A DNA stretch of 64,000 bases from Hexactinellida sp. DTS-2022 (Eukaryota > Porifera > Hexactinellida). A program made the position numbers and the translations under genes. The notes under the pieces are model-generated. The model was not told the DNA's origin and did not search any database. It saw only the letters and a list, made by a program, of their open reading frames with translations. The DNA lies in contig JAPNXP010000013.1 in assembly GCA_028753945.1 (NCBI GenBank), positions 3,472,001 to 3,536,000 of the forward strand, in the 5' to 3' direction. The first letter of the stretch is position 1; every line of letters starts with the position of its first letter. Shown here piece by piece: positions 23,201 to 33,109 of this stretch.

Positions 23201-26200
23201 AACAAGTAGGTTTGTTGAGGTAATTTATACTGTTATTCTGTTAATGTTACAGTATAGTATATAGATATTTAAAATCGTGTGATGGGTCAATGGGTCACTC
23301 GATGGGTCATGGGTCCATGGGTCAATAGGTCAATGGGTCATAGGTCAATGGGTCATGGGTCAGAAATGGGATGGGTTAGATGGGTCATGGGTCACCAATG
23401 TTGACCCATGGTCCACTCTGGTGCGCCTGCCCTGGGTTAAGTGCTAGAGCTCTGAGATTTTCAGGATAGGTTTCTGGTTGTTGATTAATGTGCATCTCGT
23501 GGCCCGGTTCAATTTGGGATGGGAAAAATTCTAACGAGACTTTAGCTTTCAAATAATCAATTAATGAGATAATGATAATGAGATGCCGCCCACCCGCATC
23601 CTCTGATCATGCGCGGCGCCAGCTTTTTCGAACTGCGGGGGCAGAGGGGGGGCGACCAATTTTTCAGGGGGGCAGCTTTTCCATCTGTCAGAATTTATCT
23701 GAAAACAATGGAGCTACGATGAACTTGTAATGCTTACAAGCTATCCAGGGATATAGCGACTTCATCGAAAATCCTGAGATTTTTTGAAATTATATTTATT
23801 TATATTCCCGTTAATAAATAAGCATTATATTACAAATAATTATTTTTAAAGAAAATAATTATCACAAATAGCGTTAGTCAATTTTTATGCAACTTTGGGG
23901 GTGCGGCGAAGCTACTATTACTATACAGATTTGCAGACAGCATATTCTGGTGGAGGCACTATTAGTCATTGATCCACCAAATATAGTGCCTCCAAATGAA
24001 TATGCAGTCTGAACAGCTGTAGTTTTAGATTTTATAAATATATATTTAGTCAGTATCCGCTCTACAGGCCAGACTTTTATTACCCCGGAGCTCAAATTTT
24101 TAGAATTGGTGTTCATATGTTACAGATGTGCATCTCGGGCAGGCTTGTCAAAAGGTCCCGCATTGTCAGGTCAGGTCAGGTTAGGTCTTATATACAATAT
24201 TTGCGTTCAGGTCAGGTCAGGTCTTGGTGGAAAAAAAATCATACAGGTCAGGTCAGGTCAGGTATTTCACATTTTCAGGTCAATTTCAGGTCAATTCAGG
24301 TCAATTTCAGGTCAATTTCATGTCAATTCAGGTCAATTTCATGTCAATTCAGGTCAATTTCAGGTCATTTCAGGTCATTTTCAGGTCAATTCAGGTCAAT
24401 TCAGGTCAATTTCATGTCAATTCAGGTCAATTTCAGGTCATTTCAGGTCATTTTCAGGTCAATTCAGGTCAATTTCAGTTAAATTTCAGGTCAATTCAGG
24501 TCATTTTCAGGTCAATTTCATGTCAATTCAGGTCAATTCAGGTCATTTTCAGGTCATTTTCAGGTCAATTCAGGTCATTTCCAGGTCATTTTCAGGTCAA
24601 TTTCAGGTCACTGCACCTAATAATATTATATATTCGCAAATCCAACCCACATAGTGACAATTCAGCTCCTATTTTAATTTTCGTTCTTTACATACCTCAC
24701 AAGTTGAATTGAATCACTAATCGCTCAATGAGTTTCGACTTTCGAGTATGCATACTAGTTCTGTTAACATATTCTCTCGTTGATATATATATTGAGTATA
24801 TGTACACCCTAAGTAGTAGTACCCTACCGTATCTCTGTTAATAATTATCTGTTGATTAACTGTTGATTAACTGTAATTCGCTATGACAATTTACAAACAC
24901 TATTACAATAGCAAGCATTATATTAATTAATCAAATTATTACTCTTTGTAATTAGCTATAATGGATACAGTAGAAGATAGCATATTTGACTCTTCTCAAG
25001 ATATTCCTACAGATACAGAAATTATTATTTCAGATTTGGATGGTAGGGGTTCTTATACAGATACGCTATCTACTTCGAACACTGATGCTGATTCTGACTT
25101 TATTAATCCTTGCCCTAGCAGTATTATTTCTAATGCTGGATATCCCACTAATGCTGCTTGGTATAGAAAGTTTTTCAAATAAAAAACAGGGGAATCCACC
25201 CGACATGTATGTCTTAATTGTAATACAGTAGTGAGTGGAACCAAAAATAACCTAAGCAACCTAACAAGACACCTTAAGCATTCTGATAAATGTTTCAGAC
25301 AATACAATCAATTTCTTAAAGATCAGAGTAAGTGTAAATATTTTTCCTGGGTTTACTTCCACAAGTCCGATTGACCCTATTGTCAAGAAAAATGTAAACA
25401 ACGCTGTCAAAAGAATGATAATCATCGACGAATATCCAATTAATGCAGTTGAAAAACCTGGTCTTCAGCAGTTGATGAAAACTGCATTACCCGGATACCA
25501 TCTGCCTTCGCGCAACACTATAATGAATCGGCTAGAGAAAGATATGTCTAAATATGAAGCAAGAATGACTAAGAGATTTTTGGAATTTAAATTTGTGAGT
25601 TTAGTCATTGATGGGTGGTCTAATAGGAGAATGCAAAGTTTTATAGGAGTAGTTAGGAGTAGTACCGCACGGAATTCATCAAGATGAGTTTAGACAAGAA
25701 ACCTTCATAGTATAGTGTGAGTACTTTAGCGGTAGGCACACACATGACAGACTTGCTGTATACATCGTAAAATTTATCGAAAAATACGGAATTGTTCATA
25801 AATTAGTTCGGATTGGGACAGACTCTGCTGCAGTAATGCGCAAAGCATTTAAAACTCTCTTAATAGATGCAGTCATGCAGATGAAACATATTCTTATGGA
25901 GAAGATACTATATCTGTAGAAAATGCTTCCATCTTATTAGATAATCTATTAGATGATATTGAGCCGATTGATGAAAAGTTAGTTGTCGAAGCTGTAAAGA
26001 TAATATTTTCCCAAATGAATAATCAAATGGATGATAGTAATCCTTTAAACCTTCTTCGAAGATCAAAAGCATTTCATTTAAATTTACACTTTAGATGCAG
26101 TTGTCATTGGATCCAGAGAGCTATAGTTGACTTCTTAAATGGAATGAGTAACCAACGAAAAAGACTAATATCAAAAGCCAGGTGCTTTACTGCTTCAGTA

Positions 26201-29200
26201 AGAAAATCAACAATTGATTTTCCAATGTTGGTCAAGAATGATTGCTTCATACCTTCCCCAAATGAGACTCGTTGGGGTAGTCTATACAAAATGTTGGGAG
26301 GAATTCTACAAGTCCATAATAAGGGCTTATTAGATCAGATCCATTCAGTAAAGAAGGCTAATTATTTTACATTTTCTGAACTCAGACACTTACAAGAATT
26401 ATATCAGATTCTCGGATATGTTCACAAACTAACTGTTAATCTTGAAAGTAACACTGCCTCACCAGGTATGCTTATCCCCGCTTTAGAATGGGTCGAAGAG
26501 TCCTTAAAAGAAGAAAAGTCTGACGATGCTGACTGTCTCATTGCTGTTCTCAAAAAAAGGTTCGACAATGATGATTGGAAAGGTGACCCATTTATTCAGT
26601 TAACTACATTGGTAGATCCAAGGTACGCTCTTCAGTGTATCAACGAACGCTCTCAATTTAAGGAGTTATTACTGAGTGCTGTCACAGCACTAACTTGTGC
26701 TAATGTCGAAAAAGAAATCGATCTTATTCCTATAAATAGAATGGAAGCAATACCAATAAATCAAACTTCACCAACTACGAAAAGAAAGAGACTTGATACT
26801 TTTTGGTCAGGAGAGTCTCTACCTATCAATACTGAATATAATTCTGACCCAGCTCTACAAATTGAATCATTCGTTAAAGAACTCAAGTCTAGCGACAGTG
26901 CGTATAATTTATCTGTTGACCCACTTCAGTGGTATTCATCTCGAGGAGCTTCTAATTTTCCTTCGATTAAACTACTGGCACAAATTGTATTATGTTCTCC
27001 TAGTTCAACGAGCTCTGTTGAGAGATTGTTTAGTATTTGTTCGAGAATAAATACTTCTGATAGGGCAAGAATGAGGCCAGAAGCATTGAGGACGATTACA
27101 TTACTCAAAGGTGAATGGAGCAATGGATCTGAATCTGATACAGACTCATTATAATATATTATATAATAATATTATATAATATATTTATATATAGTACTAG
27201 TCTACTATATTATATTTATATACTACTAGTAAATTCAATCTATCATCGATGGGGCGTTGATCAGCATTTCCCTGAATTTCTGCGATGCGCTCATAATTTG
27301 CTTGAGAGACGCTTTAAGGGCGAGATATCAATACTTAAGCGCGTCATTTTATGCAAAAATATATTCCATTCTGAAATCAAAGCGCGGTAAATGGCATGGC
27401 GCGTTTAACACGCTTTGTGGGAAAAGTGGCGTTGATATATCTGAAAAATTAAATCCAACCGAGTTGACCCTTTGATAGACTAGGTCAGGTCAGGTCAGGT
27501 ATAAAAAAGTTGAGGTCAGGTCAGGTCAGGTAAGGTAAGGTCAGGTCAGGTCAGGTCAGGTCAGGTCAGGTCAAAAAAGTTCAGGTCAGGTCAGGTCAAA
27601 AAAGTTCAGGTCAGGTCAGGTCAAAATCATGCAAGATGAGGTTCAGGTCAGGTCAGGTCAGGTCAAGGCGTTCAGAAAATAGGTTCAGGTCACTCAAAGG
27701 TCAGGTCAGGTCAGGTCATGACCTGACCTTTTGACAAGCCTGATCTCGGGGCACAATTAAGATAAAGAAAATTTTTATACCACTATGACACATTTGAAAA
27801 CATGTCTGGGACATAACTCAAAAAAGTGATACTAAAGACCAATATATATTTACATCATTGGATTCACCCGTGAACTTCGTTATATAAGGCCTTACCACTA
27901 ATCCGTACCATGGATTACTTAAAGGCCATTGATAAATAGGTGACTTATCTTTATCTCGATAGCTAGTAATGACAGACCTGAGAAATGCATTATAATTATA
28001 TAGGAAGTTAGGAATATGATATCAAGGCATACATAACACCCTTTATAATTGTGATATATCACCATTTGACTACGTAATCGCTATTTTAGTGGGAATTATC
28101 GTGTTTTTATAGCCTGCTTTTAACATAATTAAACGAGTTATAAATGTTCAAAATTGGAACATGAGGATGTCCATAACTCGTTGAATGAATACATCGAAAT
28201 TATAAATGGAATGTTGACACATTCCTCGGTGGCAGGGAAATGTTTATTTCTTAAAATGAGCCATAACTCAAAAACTATCTATTTTATGTAAACTATGCTA
28301 GTACTGATTTATCCGCAATTGGTAACTTCCTATTCATTGATAATACATTTTCTAGGCCTAACTTCAAAAATCTTTGAGATAATGAGTGTACTACCATATA
28401 AAGAATTAAGTGCTAATAATCTACTAAACGTAGTTCTAGACAATTCATGTTAATTCTGTCACAAATTATAGTTTAGGTTTGTTAACAAAAAATTTGTTGT
28501 TCACCCATGATTATTGAATATATTTTTTGAACATGGTATAATTTTTTCAAAAATCCTAATATTTATGGTTCAAAGTATTAAGTGACCCACGTCGCGCCTT
28601 TTCACGAATTAACCCTCGGCTGGCTTGGGGTAAAAGGTATAAATAGAAAAACCCCACTTTCACTTTCAATTGAAATTCAATTAACTTTCAGTTTCAATTT
28701 TACATTCCTAGCCAGACGAGGGTTAAGAAACTTTTTTATAAGAATATTGCATTACCTAGGTTGTTCAGAAGGCTCTGCTCTGTGTGGGGTAAATACATTT
28801 GTATGACGTATTCATTAAATTTCAGATTGTTAAATTATACTATTTAGGCATATTTACGCTTTACAATAAGGTTAGAAGTGTATAAACCACACATCAACCG
28901 CAAAGCGGTTGGTGTGTGTGTCTGTGTTCTGCTTCGAAGCGAACTAGCAAGCGAAGCGCGCTAGTAGTTAATTATTTAGCAATGTTATCCGAAGTGAGTT
29001 GAGTTAAATCTACAAATTCCTTATTTTATTATAATTTATTTAATCCATCGTATAGTAATACAGTCGAAATCGGGGTTTTTTGCCCCCTAAATGCAAGGAA
29101 AAAGAGGCAAAAAAACCCGTATTTAACATTACAGTGCTATGAGGTTATGATGAAACAAGGAGAAGCAAGGAGGTAAAATAACCCGGAGAGGCAAAAAAAC

Positions 29201-32200
29201 CCGTGGCAAAAAAAACCCGATTTCGACTGTACCACAATTAAATAGAGAGCCAGCTCGAATTCAATAGTTAAATCAATATAATTATCGCAAGTTGAAACAA
29301 TAGAGTGAGATTTAACAAGTTAAATCAATATATGAATTACAAGTTAAATCAATATATGAATTACAAGTTGAAACAATAATATTATTAGATTCAATATATT
29401 TATTACAAGTTGAAACAATGGAATTAGATTAGAGAGTTTTACTGAATCAGAAATGTGAGGAAATAGAGGATATTAGGACCCCAATTATGGCACAAACCTA
29501 GGCCAAATTGAACATTTGTGATTTAACATAAGGTGTAGAATTAAATTATCTATCCAAATAAATTTTATCAGGCTCACTATTAATTATTTCATGTTATGGG
29601 CCACAATTAGATTAAATAGGTGTTAAAATTATTGGATAAAAAATCGTGAGGTGCAAATAAACGGTCACTCCGATCCTACATCCCAAGTTTCAGCTCTCAA
29701 TGTATAAAGGTATGGGCAGGCCACCGTCTATGGAGAAATAAAATCCAAATTGCAGCCTGTGCGACGCATTCCCCTTTGGAGGCACTACATTTGGTAGTTG
29801 GGTAACTAGTAGTGCCTCCAAGGAAAATGCTGTCGGCACAGCTGCAAATTTTGGTTTTTCGCCATGTCATCACACTATGAAGGTGTTAAATTATTTCAGA
29901 AAGATGTTTCAGAAGGCATCGACCCTTAGAGCGGTGGAAGTTTCCATTTAGCTCAGTTCATTATAGAGATATTCAAAGTTCAGTAGAAGATAATAGGTGA
30001 CGACTCAGCATTTTTTATGTGCGTGTTGGGTGATCACTAGGATGACCAGAGGATTTTGGGCCAAAACCTGAGCATTTTTCAAAATTTCGACAAAAATCCT
30101 GGACACAGGTTATAAAAAACTGGACACTTAGTTTAATGTGAGCGAATCGGAGACAATAGGATGATAATAAAAAAATAACTGTTAGAAAAAGCTGGACAAA
30201 TTAGAAAATTACTGGACATAACAATAATTGTAAAAAGAACTGGACTGTCTAGGCTAAAAATAGGACAATGGTCACCCTAGTGATCACCCAACACAACCAA
30301 CCCATTTGTATTACATACCTTATTATAGGAAATTAACGCGCCATAAAATTAACCCTAATTGCTCCAATTCGCGTTAATTTCCGTCGTATTAATTTTATGG
30401 CGCGTTAATTTCCTATAAATAAGGTTATTCACAAAATTGTGAAAACACAAACTTTTTGATGATGTCATCATCACCTCAAGGTGTTAATACCCATTTGTAG
30501 AGGGGTTACGTGGCATAAGGATAATTTGATGAATTGGAAGTTTGTTTCTATCTTGTATCATCTATGAGATTAATGAAATTTAGCTAATTAGTATGTATAA
30601 ATATAAATAAATTTATTAATAATTTATCACCGACTCCGCTTAATAGAGCCAACTCGGGACTAGGTTGTTTTTGACCCGATTAAGCGGAGAAACCGATTAA
30701 CCGAAAATATTGTAAACCAAACTAAAATTATGTCTTATATATCCTGTGAAATTTTGACCCGATTAAGCGAAGAAACCGATTAACCGGTGGCTCTATTAAG
30801 CGAAGTTGACTGTATTTGCAATAATTATTAATCTAAATAAAATTTCACTATAATATTTGAATTCAGCGCACTCCAATAATCTAATTGGAACCGTGAACTG
30901 GGCCACTATACTATAGCATAATCGGCACAGTAATAATATTCCAAGGCAGTAATATTAGAACTGGGCCACTATACTAGTATAGTATAGTTGGCACAGTAAT
31001 AATATACCAAAGCACTAAGATTAGAACTGGTCCACTAGACTATAATATAGTATAGTCGGCACAATAAAAAGAAATCCTAGCAAATTGAGATTCTTTAAAT
31101 TTTGAAACCGCTACGTATTAAGGAATTTTGATTTATATAATCTCTCATCTTTAACAGAAGCTAGTTATAGCTATAGGTACTCAATCAAGTTAATTTTTGG
31201 AATACTTGGTAATTACACAATTCTAAATCTATATATTTCATAATAAAGCAATTTCCACACCTCGAAATTATTAAATATTCCGTTTTACTATCCCCACGGT
31301 CCACTGAAGAAAAATCAAATCAAGGCAAAGGTTGACAATATATGATGGAAGTCGCTGAATTAATCGGGAGATGGCCAGATTAATTATTACTAATCACGGT
31401 TAACTCTGTTAAAGTAGTTACTATTTGAGACCGTTCAAAGCTTAGGTTACTTAATGCGTAACAGATATCCTTTTTTGTAATAGATATGACCATAATATAA
31501 TTTTCGTAAATTTTGTGTTACTTTACAATTGAAAAGCCTATTTTATTAATAAGATAATAATGTTAACTAGTCAAAATAATATTTAATTTAATTTTAACCC
31601 TTAACAAACATTAGAATGGTTAGGTCAGTTCAAACGTAACGTAACGTTTCCGGGGTTAGTTGAGCAAAATGTCAAAGACATTTATATCAAATAAAAGTCT
31701 AAACTAGCTTGTTTACCTTAGTTAGATACTGTTTTGCCTTGTCTCTCTTCCTCGAGTCGTCACAGTCGGCGTAGAGGGCGCCCAATATCTTCATGGTCTC
31801 GTAGTTGTCCGGCTGTTTGGTTAGAACCTTCTCGAAGCACTGGGCAGCATTATCCGTGTCACCCCTAGCAATATACATCTGTCCCAGACCGAAGTGGGGC
31901 AGCACGTAGCCGGGAGCTGCGAACTGAGTAGCCTGATAGTAGTATTGGAATGCTTGCTTTGAGTCGCCTTGAGCGTGGAAGGAACGAGCCAACTGATAGC
32001 AGCTCTCCGCCTGCATAGACTCAACATCAGTACCATGGAATGCATGGAGAGCAAGATGCTGGACCTAGGTACAGATTGTCACTATAGCGTGAACATCAAA
32101 ACATATAGGTGAATAATATACCTTGGTGTAATCCTTCTTGAAGAAGAAGTGATTAGCCAGATGGTTAAGCACCATTGGGTTTGACCTGTCAAGGGTGTAT

Positions 32201-32988
32201 GCCTTGGAGAGGTAATTTACCCCCCTTTTGATGGAATCTATGGTGTTCTGATTAAGCTCCAGGACAGCCAGTCCGATCATAGCTCCTACGCAAGACCCAT
32301 CAAGCTCCAAAGCACGGAGGTAAGCCAGCTGAGCCTTTTCTAGGCTCCCTAGCTTCACAAAGCAATGCCCCATCCCCATCCTAACAGCACCGGGACAGTT
32401 GGGATTGGTCCTAAGAGCCCGCTTGTAGAAGACTAGTGCCTCTTTGTACTCTTTCTTGTTGTAACATATAGCTGCCTTGCCTAGCAAAGCTGGAATGTTA
32501 TCACTGATTTGTTTTAGAACAAAATTGAACTGCGCGTCTGCCTGTTCTAGCTTGTCCCCCTCAAGGAGACAGAAATAGGCCCGCCCCAGAAGGTGGTTCA
32601 GGTCGTACATTATTATCTTATCGGCATTGGTGTAGAGCAGTGTTGCCTGAGTGAAATACTCCCTCTTGCGAGATCTTTCTTTCTCCTGTCGAGCTAACGT
32701 CACGTAGTGAGCAGCAAGGCTGTCTAAGCATTCCATCTGGTCCTTCTCACAATCTTTGTAGTTTGTGTTAGCAGCAGTTCGGGCGAGATCCAGGATTTTT
32801 TCAAAATCCTTCACTTTGTTTTGCTTGTAATACTGCCGGGCAAGGTATACCCAAGTGTGTAATGGTACCTGCTCCTCCTTCAGGATAGTGAGAATCCCCT
32901 CAGCGTCTGGCAGTTTGTCCAGTTCTAACTCAATAACTTCATCGGAGTTATGGAGAGGTATCTCTATTACTGAAGTGAGTGAATTCAT
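20216..32988 (-). CDS. CTR9: RNA polymerase-associated protein CTR9 (PAF1 complex)
   Basis: CTR9 is the TPR scaffold of the nuclear PAF1 complex, which rides RNA polymerase II and promotes elongation-linked histone modification. Three exons join in phase 0. Exon 1 is 32988-32122 (289 codons), exon 2 is 32064-31717 (116 codons), exon 3 is 22177-20216 (653 codons plus stop), giving 1058 residues; vertebrate CTR9 is somewhat longer. TPR repeats fill about residues 30-770, with family signatures such as [34 protein letters not shown] and [12 protein letters not shown] charged coiled coil follows (about 830-900). The tail is basic, Ser- and Glu-rich, and ends [11 protein letters not shown]. Intron 1 is 57 bp. 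Intron 2 is 9539 bp and full of transposons. No stops or shifts, so the gene appears intact. Confidence 0.96.
22770..22946 (-). repeat. Palindromic CTATACTATAGTATAG-type array, three units
   Basis: Three diverged copies of a roughly 62-bp unit with a central near-palindrome (TATACTATAGTA) between CTGTGCCGA and GGCCCAGT. The same unit occurs in the opposite orientation at 30893-31060, at 46027-46085 and at 56511-56700, and in this orientation at 47338-47405. Confidence 0.75.
22991..23420. mobile_element. 430-bp hAT-like MITE with GGGTCAT arrays
   Basis: Ends CAGAGTGGACCATGGGTC and GACCCATGGTCCACTCTG enclose dense ATGGGTCA repeats on both sides of an AT-rich middle. The flanks GTGTCGCC and GTGCGCCT are a poor 8-bp match. 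Assignment to hAT rests on the CAG ends and the subterminal repeat layout shared with the other hAT elements here. Confidence 0.75.
23421..24131. repeat. Decayed repeat A fragments
   Basis: The GAGATTTTCAGGATAGGT and TTGGGATGGGAAAAATTCTAA blocks match the repeat A copy at 47440-47550. A small hairpin with GGAGGCACTATTAGTCATTG near 23935-24010 is a diverged version of the repeat A hairpin. A G-rich patch (23632-23675) looks like a MITE fragment. Confidence 0.55.
24140..27742 (+). mobile_element. Full-length hAT transposon in the CTR9 intron
   Basis: Ends CAGGCTTGTCAAAAGGTC and the inverse GACCTTTTGACAAGCCTG, flanked by a perfect 8-bp duplication ATCTCGGG (24132-24139 and 27743-27750). The subterminal regions are long arrays of the motif CAGGTCA (24166-24615 with spacers AATT or TT, and 27480-27725 mostly head to tail). 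The transposase gene lies between on the plus strand, opposite to CTR9. At 3603 bp with both ends, this is a complete though inactivated element. Confidence 0.95.
24961..27154 (+). pseudogene. hAT transposase, BED finger plus hATC domain, broken
   Basis: Starts [24 protein letters not shown]-type finger follows (W-x2-FF near 25158-25177, then C-x2-C and H-x4-H at 25210-25300). The RNase-H-like core has [10 protein letters not shown] near 25590-25625, [12 protein letters not shown] near 25820-25850 and [10 protein letters not shown] near 26260-26295. The hATC dimerisation domain carries [14 protein letters not shown] and [12 protein letters not shown] (27010-27110). A TAA at 25180-25182 lies inside the finger, with frame changes near 25340, 25670 and 25870-25990. 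From 26015 on, a 379-codon frame is open to the natural end. It cannot give full-length protein, but few lesions suggest it is not ancient. Confidence 0.9.
27875..28421 (+). repeat. Dispersed repeat C, copy 2
   Basis: Matches 12868-13380 almost base for base up to 28386. It is followed by 35 bp (28387-28421) that are the reverse complement of 13381-13415. Confidence 0.8.
28422..28973 (+). repeat. AT-rich spacer and a Helitron-like 3' end
   Basis: The stretch 28830-28973 repeats the 3' part of the Helitron-like element at 10647-11118 (AAACCACACATCAACCGCAA, ending AGCGAAGCGCGCTAG). The 5' part is missing. A 74-codon open frame at 28582 has no recognisable domain. Confidence 0.55.
29061..29229. 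mobile_element. 169-bp pogo-like MITE, family TTTTTTGCC, copy 2
   Basis: CAGTCGAAATCGGGGTTTTT ends with TA flanks (29059-29060, 29230-29231). It shares its whole internal sequence, reversed, with the copy at 18133-18295. Confidence 0.92.
30038..30279. mobile_element. 242-bp hAT MITE (TAGGGTGACCA type)
   Basis: Ends TAGGATGACCAGA and TGGTCACCCTA with a perfect 8-bp duplication GTGATCAC (30030-30037 and 30280-30287). Internal CTGGACA motifs repeat. TAGGGTGACCA-type ends are a common hAT terminus. It lies inside repeat A copy 1. Confidence 0.9.
30328..30413. repeat. 86-bp near-perfect palindromic element
   Basis: GGAAATTAACGCGCCATAAA and its reverse complement surround a 36-bp centre, flanked on both sides by TATA. 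It is likely a miniature hairpin transposon in repeat A; its superfamily is not assigned. Confidence 0.7.
30627..30812. mobile_element. 186-bp pogo-like MITE (CGCTTAATAGAGCC)
   Basis: The right end TTAAGCGAAGTTGACTG is followed by TA. The left end CACCGACTCCGCTTAATAGA is its slightly decayed inverse. Internal GACCCGATTAAGCG and CCGATTAACCG repeats. Same family as 11601-11700. Confidence 0.75.
30893..31060 (+). repeat. Palindromic array, three units, opposite orientation
   Basis: ACTGGGCCACTATACTATAG units with CGGCACAGTAATAATAT between them. This is the inverse arrangement of the array at 22770-22946 on the other side of the intron's transposon cluster. Confidence 0.75.
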
Positions 32989-33109
32989 TATCTACAGCTA
33001 GAATACGAAAAACAATTGTGTAGAGTTATTATTACAGGGCCTTAGCAACCAAAATCAAAGTGGTCAGGTTAATCTGACCAATCTGACCGAGTAGTGCCAT
33101 ATTGGGAAA

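Larger units (their letters stand above)
28974..30880 (+). repeat. Repeat A, copy 1 (interrupted)
   Basis: Colinear with the copies at 42790-47500 and 54095-56510. It contains blocks AGCCAGCTCGAATTCAATAG, CAAGTTGAAACAATAGA, a GGAGGCACTACATTTGG hairpin at about 29760-29850, and a TGTTGGGTGATCACCCAACA region. It is interrupted by three small elements listed separately (29061, 30038, 30328) and by 30627-30812. No real coding capacity. Confidence 0.7.
22178..31716 (-). other. CTR9 intron 2, 9.5 kb, transposon-filled
   Basis: Donor GTAAAC after 31717 and acceptor TTTTAG before 22177. The intron holds, from low to high coordinate: a palindromic array (22770-22946), a hAT MITE, decayed repeat A sequence, a 3.6-kb hAT transposon, repeat C, a Helitron-like 3' end, a pogo MITE, a copy of repeat A with a hAT MITE and a palindrome in it, a pogo-like MITE and a second palindromic array in opposite orientation (30893-31060). 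The last 650 bp (31061-31716) show nothing recognisable. Confidence 0.9.

Noticed and set aside
24106-24712. Long repetitive open frames ([15 protein letters not shown]) in three frames
   Set aside because: They are translations of the CAGGTCA array at the end of the hAT element; all three frames are open because the repeat lacks stops.
28582-28806. 74-codon open frame as a small gene
   Set aside because: No domain, no conserved partner in the window, and it lies in an intron between repeats.
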